From NCBI RefSeq assembly GCF_000157915.1, contig NZ_EQ973646.1:208198-244396 (forward strand): 36,199 bases of DNA, written 5' to 3'. Below the pieces are notes generated by a model. That model ran no database searches and was not told the origin of the DNA. It saw nothing but the letters and a program-made list of their open reading frames with translations. Numbering within the stretch: position 1 is the first letter of the stretch; every line of letters starts with the position of its first letter. Position numbers and translations under genes: made by a program. Below are positions 34,849 to 36,199 of the stretch, in pieces. This DNA is from Phocaeicola coprophilus DSM 18228 = JCM 13818 (lineage in GTDB: Bacteria; Bacteroidota; Bacteroidia; Bacteroidales; Bacteroidaceae).

Positions 34849-34966
34849 ATCTGTTTTTAGATTTTATACATATAATTGGGGTAAACATAAACGGGAAGAA
34901 TTGAATTACATGTGAATGTAGTAGAGGTTTATGTTGAAAATGTTATCTTAAGTTTTGTATCAATCG

Positions 34967-35017
34967 CTTCAGCATGCTTCCAGATGGAAGTGTGCTGAAG
35001 TTTTATATGCTTTTTTT
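34967..35017 (+). terminator. Intrinsic terminator of the aquaporin gene
   Basis: CTTCAGCATGCTTCC pairs with GGAAGTGTGCTGAAG (34967-35000, two wobbles), about a 15-bp stem with a 4-base loop. It is followed by TTTT and, a few bases later, seven T. The 271 bases after the aquaporin gene hold nothing else recognisable. Confidence 0.8.
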
Positions 35018-35119
35018 ACTTTTTGTTTGCTGAACCTTGGGATTTTCGCTCTTTCTTCTGATTCTTATGTGTAATTTCAGCACGAATCGGTCATAGAATA
35101 TGCTCTGGTCTTATTCTTA

Positions 35120-35437
35120 GGGTCCATGGGTCCACATTTTCTCTAATGGACCCATTATCCGGTAAATATCAGGGAGAATAAGCTGTTTTTGTTGCTGAAA
35201 TGACAAGATTTTTCCTGATTTGTAGCCTTCTTTTGAATCTGTTTGTGAAAAACAGGTAAATTGAAGCAATATCTGACGATTTATTGGGGAAAGAAGAATT
35301 TGACAGGAAAGTGAGGATGTGTAAATAATATATTTATAAATAATTGATTGATAGAGTGTTTTGCTCTTGTCGAAGATCTGTTTATAACTTTTTGTATGGA
35401 ATAGGGTCCATAAGGAAAAATGTGGACCCATGGACCC
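35120..35437. repeat. 318-bp segment bounded by 34-bp inverted repeats (candidate invertible element or MITE)
   Basis: The left arm 35120-35153 and right arm 35404-35437 are inverted copies identical at 31 of 34 positions; both begin GGGTCCATGGGTCCACA when read inward from the outer ends. Within each arm, GGGTCCA occurs twice in direct order and once inverted (ATGGACCC at the inner end). The 250-bp interior is AT-rich with no convincing gene, but a near-consensus promoter points outwards at the right end. No target-site duplication is obvious and no recombinase or transposase is in the window. Confidence 0.8.
35358..35391 (+). promoter_or_regulatory. Candidate promoter inside the inverted-repeat segment, reading out rightwards
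   Basis: TTTTG at 35358-35362, 21 bp, then TAACTTTT at 35384-35391 (7 of 8 to TAnnTTTG). It lies just inside the right inverted repeat and would transcribe the two small frames at 35420-35885. Confidence 0.3.
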
Positions 35438-35680
35438 AAAATCCTTCGGATCCTTTGCTTCAGTGCAGCAATTCTTTTTGGAATATTTTCAGGCTCGTTG
35501 ACTGCATTATTAGCTGCTGGTTTGTATAGATCCAGAAATGTTGCTAATTTTACATATGAGTATGTTAACGATATTATTGCTTTGAACTTGTCTGATATCA
35601 AGATATGCGTACTCTCTGCTAAATTTTTTAGAGATTTGGTTCCCTTGTTGTGTGTTGTCTGTATAAATACTAATTTATAG
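35420..35680 (+). CDS. Possible small membrane protein, 86 aa, starting in the right inverted repeat
   Basis: The first codons (MWTHGP) lie inside the inverted repeat. The predicted protein has a strong hydrophobic segment (ILCFSAAILFGIFSGSLTALLAAGLY, about 11-36), then NVANFTYEYVNDIIALNLSDIK, then a second hydrophobic end. No family is recognised. It stops 10 bases before the next small gene. Base composition is AT-rich like its surroundings, and it may be a chance frame or the remnant of a longer gene; a later start is also possible. Confidence 0.35.
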   Translation: MWTHGPKILRILCFSAAILFGIFSGSLTALLAAGLYRSRNVANFTYEYVNDIIALNLSDIKICVLSAKFFRDLVPLLCVVCINTNL

Positions 35681-35690
35681 TGTGATTATA

Positions 35691-35885
35691 ATGAAAGAAG
35701 AGAAAAATAGAAAAGCAAGTTATTCACTATGTGTAATAACGGGAATGCTTTGTGGTATAGTTCTGGGTACAATTATGGATAAACTGGCAGTTGGTATTTC
35801 ATTAGGACTTATGTTTGCTACAATGTATTATTTATTCTTTGCCAAGTCTGATAAAAATATTGATGACGGTGAAAAAACAGATTGA
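35691..35885 (+). CDS. Small membrane protein, 64 aa
   Basis: The ATG at 35691 is preferred over the in-frame GTG at 35682. The protein has a basic N-terminus (MKEEKNRKASY), two hydrophobic glycine-containing segments (SLCVITGMLCGIVLGTIMD and LAVGISLGLMFATMYYLFF) and a charged tail (KSDKNIDDGEKTD). This layout is like small glycine-zipper-type membrane proteins seen in many bacteria, whose function is not known. Together with the preceding frame it could be driven from the inverted-repeat segment. Confidence 0.6.
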   Translation: MKEEKNRKASYSLCVITGMLCGIVLGTIMDKLAVGISLGLMFATMYYLFFAKSDKNIDDGEKTD

Positions 35886-36199
35886 TAAATTGTGGTGGAG
35901 TAGATATAATAAATCAGATTTCTTTTTTTTTGTAAAAGTATAGTTTATTGATAACTTTTCTATTTAATCTAGTTTTTTTATTCAGTATACAGCCTTGGTT
36001 AAATGAAATACCTTAATTTAGTGAACAACTAGTGTAATGTGTTGGATTTTGTCTGAGATCTTTCAGCAGTATAAGATTTATTAGCTTGAGTAATATTTTG
36101 CTGGTATAAAAACCAGTTTTAAAAGGAAGTTTTCAGTGTATATCAGGTTTTCGCCTTTATATAATATACAATAAGGTGTATCGTAAAGATGTGTTTGAA
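35886..36199. other. AT-rich gene-free end of the window
   Basis: No plausible open frame. A small hairpin CTGGT/ACCAG at 36101-36116 followed by TTTT is a weak terminator candidate for the small membrane proteins. Nothing else was recognised. Confidence 0.5.

Noticed and set aside
35117-35601. Minus-strand open frames of 104 and 106 codons across the inverted-repeat segment
   Set aside because: They run through the inverted repeats and AT-rich interior with no signal, domain or plausible start context.

Overview
The window looks like the chromosome of a Bacteroidales bacterium, most likely Bacteroides or Phocaeicola. The evidence is: a PPi-dependent phosphofructokinase, a Porin_10-type putative porin, a DUF4421 protein, the trp order B-E-G-D-C-F-A, almost no Shine-Dalgarno sequences, and repeated matches to the Bacteroidetes promoter (TTTG, about 19 bp, TAnnTTTG). 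The species is not determined.

Layout. 1-2577: a cut-off secreted amidase-like protein with a golvesin/xanthan-lyase-type domain, a PlsC-like acyltransferase and a small conserved protein (all minus). 2770-5806: pfp, a membrane-anchored GH25 muramidase and a YccF protein (plus). 5932-6777: prmA (minus). 7114-10056: a secreted Trp/Gly/Tyr-rich protein and an OmpP1/FadL-type outer-membrane protein (plus). 10125-15259: minus-strand cluster of porin, orphan solute-binding protein, Gfo/Idh/MocA oxidoreductase and DUF4421 protein. 15432-18611: a 2-oxoacid:ferredoxin oxidoreductase operon (TPR protein, ferredoxin, alpha, a 58-residue membrane protein, beta, gamma). 18948-21426: OmpR-type response regulator and histidine kinase. 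21528-22577: type I asparaginase. 22691-29106: complete trpBEGDCFA operon. 29791-33825: M20 dipeptidase, a frameshifted aroC, a TPM-domain protein and LemA. 34171-34848: aquaporin. After about 34.85 kb the sequence becomes AT-rich and gene-poor, with a pair of 34-bp inverted repeats and one or two small membrane-protein genes.

The strongest non-coding finding is in front of trpB. It has a near-perfect Bacteroidetes promoter, a 20-codon leader peptide with tandem Trp codons, alternative pairing segments and a 15-bp terminator followed by seven U. This is a complete ribosome-mediated attenuator. The gene supplying chorismate to this pathway, aroC, lies nearby and carries an apparent one-base deletion, which is either a sequencing error or a genuine lesion.

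Other unusual structures: two tandem arrays with an exact 22-bp period between the trp promoter and the dipeptidase gene; a 318-bp segment bounded by inverted repeats near the right end that could be an invertible promoter or a MITE-like element; an alternating ATAGGG/CCCTAT motif just upstream of a strong promoter; and a small membrane-protein gene inside the oxidoreductase operon. No rRNA, tRNA, CRISPR array, IS transposase or phage genes were seen.
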